7,809 nt of DNA from NCBI GenBank assembly GCA_005884985.1, contig VAYK01000142.1, positions 1 to 7,809 of the forward strand. Direction: 5' to 3'. The position numbers and the translations under genes are program-made. This DNA is from Actinomycetota bacterium. GTDB taxonomy: Bacteria; Actinomycetota; Thermoleophilia; Solirubrobacterales; 70-9. Within the stretch, counting starts at the first letter, position 1. Every line of letters begins with the position of its first letter. The notes under the pieces were generated by a model. That model was not told where the DNA came from. It worked only from the letters and a program-made list of their open reading frames with translations, and searched no databases. Positions 7,165-7,809 of the stretch are shown here, in pieces.

Positions 7165-7170
7165 GACGAC

Positions 7171-7665
7171 ATGGACGATGCGCAGCCGATCCTCGCCCTG
7201 GACGTCGACGGCGTTATCAGCCTGTTCGGCTTCGAGGGCCCCCTGGCCGAGGTGCCCGGCCGCTTCCACCTGATCGACGGGATGGCCCACTGCATTCCCG
7301 ACGGCATCGGCGAGCGGATCGGCCGCCTAGCGGACCACTACGACATGGTCTGGGCAACCGGCTGGGAGGACCGGGCCAACGATCGCCTGCTCGAGATTCT
7401 CGGCCTTCCCGGAGAACTCCCCTTCCTGACCTTCGACGGCAACGCGCGCTTCGGCTCGGCCCATTGGAAGATCGCGGCCATCGACCGCTACGCCGGAGAG
7501 CGCCCGCTCGCCTGGGTGGACGACTGCATCGACGAGACCTGTCAGGCGTGGGCCGTCCAACGCTCCGCGCCCACCCTGCTCGTATCCACCGAGCCAGATC
7601 GGGGCCTCACCGATTCACACGTCGATGCTCTGCTCAGCTGGGTGCGGGCGGGCTACACTGCGTGA
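7171..7665 (+). CDS. HAD-superfamily hydrolase-like protein
   Basis: The 164-residue product shows all four HAD motifs: LALDVDGVI (Asp11 nucleophile, Asp13), WATGWEDRAN (Thr63), HWKIAAI (Lys100) and PLAWVDDCID (Asp117-Asp118). There is no large cap domain. The WATGW...AN, RPLAWVDD and GLTDSHVDALLSWVR patterns match, from memory, a compact HAD group common in actinobacteria and related to the HAD domains of the 'Swiss Army Knife' RNA-repair proteins. A phosphatase or similar phosphoryl-transfer activity on Asp11 is expected, with unknown substrate; a cytoplasmic location is likely since no signal peptide is seen. It is divergent from rpsL across 86 bp. No Shine-Dalgarno precedes the ATG. The next gene starts 4 bp after its stop. 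Confidence 0.85.
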   Translation: MDDAQPILALDVDGVISLFGFEGPLAEVPGRFHLIDGMAHCIPDGIGERIGRLADHYDMVWATGWEDRANDRLLEILGLPGELPFLTFDGNARFGSAHWKIAAIDRYAGERPLAWVDDCIDETCQAWAVQRSAPTLLVSTEPDRGLTDSHVDALLSWVRAGYTA

Positions 7666-7669
7666 AGCA

Positions 7670-7809
7670 GTGGAGGGGTTCTGGCCGATCTTCTTCCTCG
7701 CGGTGATCTTGAAGATCCCGGTCGCTGGCTTGCTCTACCTCGTCTGGTGGGCGGTCCATCAGACCCCCGAGATCGAGGAGGCGCCGCCAGGGGCCGACGA
7801 TCATGAGTT
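7670..7809 (+). CDS. Short membrane-anchored protein, 3' end cut by window edge
   Basis: From a GTG at 7670 the frame stays open to the window end (46 codons). The start reads MEGFWPIFFLAVILKIPVAG, continues through one hydrophobic segment (about 4-28, ending LVWWAV) and then an acidic Pro/Glu stretch. It resembles small single-helix proteins I associate with actinobacteria, but I cannot name a function. Alternatives: the GTG at 7662 overlapping the previous stop leads to an early stop in another frame, so it is not used. The start has no clear Shine-Dalgarno and is probably coupled to the HAD gene. Confidence 0.6.
   Translation, partial: MEGFWPIFFLAVILKIPVAGLLYLVWWAVHQTPEIEEAPPGADDHE

Overview
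The window is a GC-rich bacterial ribosomal-protein and elongation-factor locus. It reads rpsL, rpsG, (interruption), fusA, tuf, rpsJ, rplC on the minus strand, which is the classic str operon running into the start of the S10 operon. High GC, GTG starts, weak Shine-Dalgarno sequences, -10 boxes placed for leaderless transcripts, and the protein sequences (mycobacterial-like S7, an HAD protein of a type I associate with actinobacteria) suggest an actinobacterium, possibly class Thermoleophilia. That placement is inference, because no rRNA is present.

Layout, left to right: rplC (3' end cut off by the window edge) and rpsJ, both minus; a 130-bp spacer packed with GC hairpins; tuf; a 114-bp spacer with a good tuf promoter; fusA; a 260-bp leader region with a textbook U-tract terminator and a candidate promoter upstream of it; two plus-strand genes for small four-helix membrane proteins that look like diverged tandem paralogues; a 179-bp convergent spacer with a repeat-like element; rpsG and rpsL, minus; a divergent 86-bp promoter region; an HAD-family gene, plus; and the start of a short membrane-protein gene running off the right edge.

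S12 and S7 build the 30S subunit, EF-G and EF-Tu drive elongation, and S10 and L3 open the next ribosomal operon. The usual single str transcript is broken by two membrane genes of opposite orientation between rpsG and fusA, so fusA-tuf must have its own promoter, and the sequence offers candidates for fusA and for tuf.

The most striking observation is in EF-Tu. The reading frame is intact, but it lacks exactly 14 residues of a near-universal domain 3 segment (GGRHTxFFxGYRPQ) between E317 and F318. By alignment to the Thermus protein this removes Arg330, His331 and Gln341, which contact the tRNA T stem, and the two domain 3 positions known for kirromycin resistance. Either this is a naturally loop-deleted EF-Tu or it is an in-frame assembly artefact. 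Read mapping would settle it.
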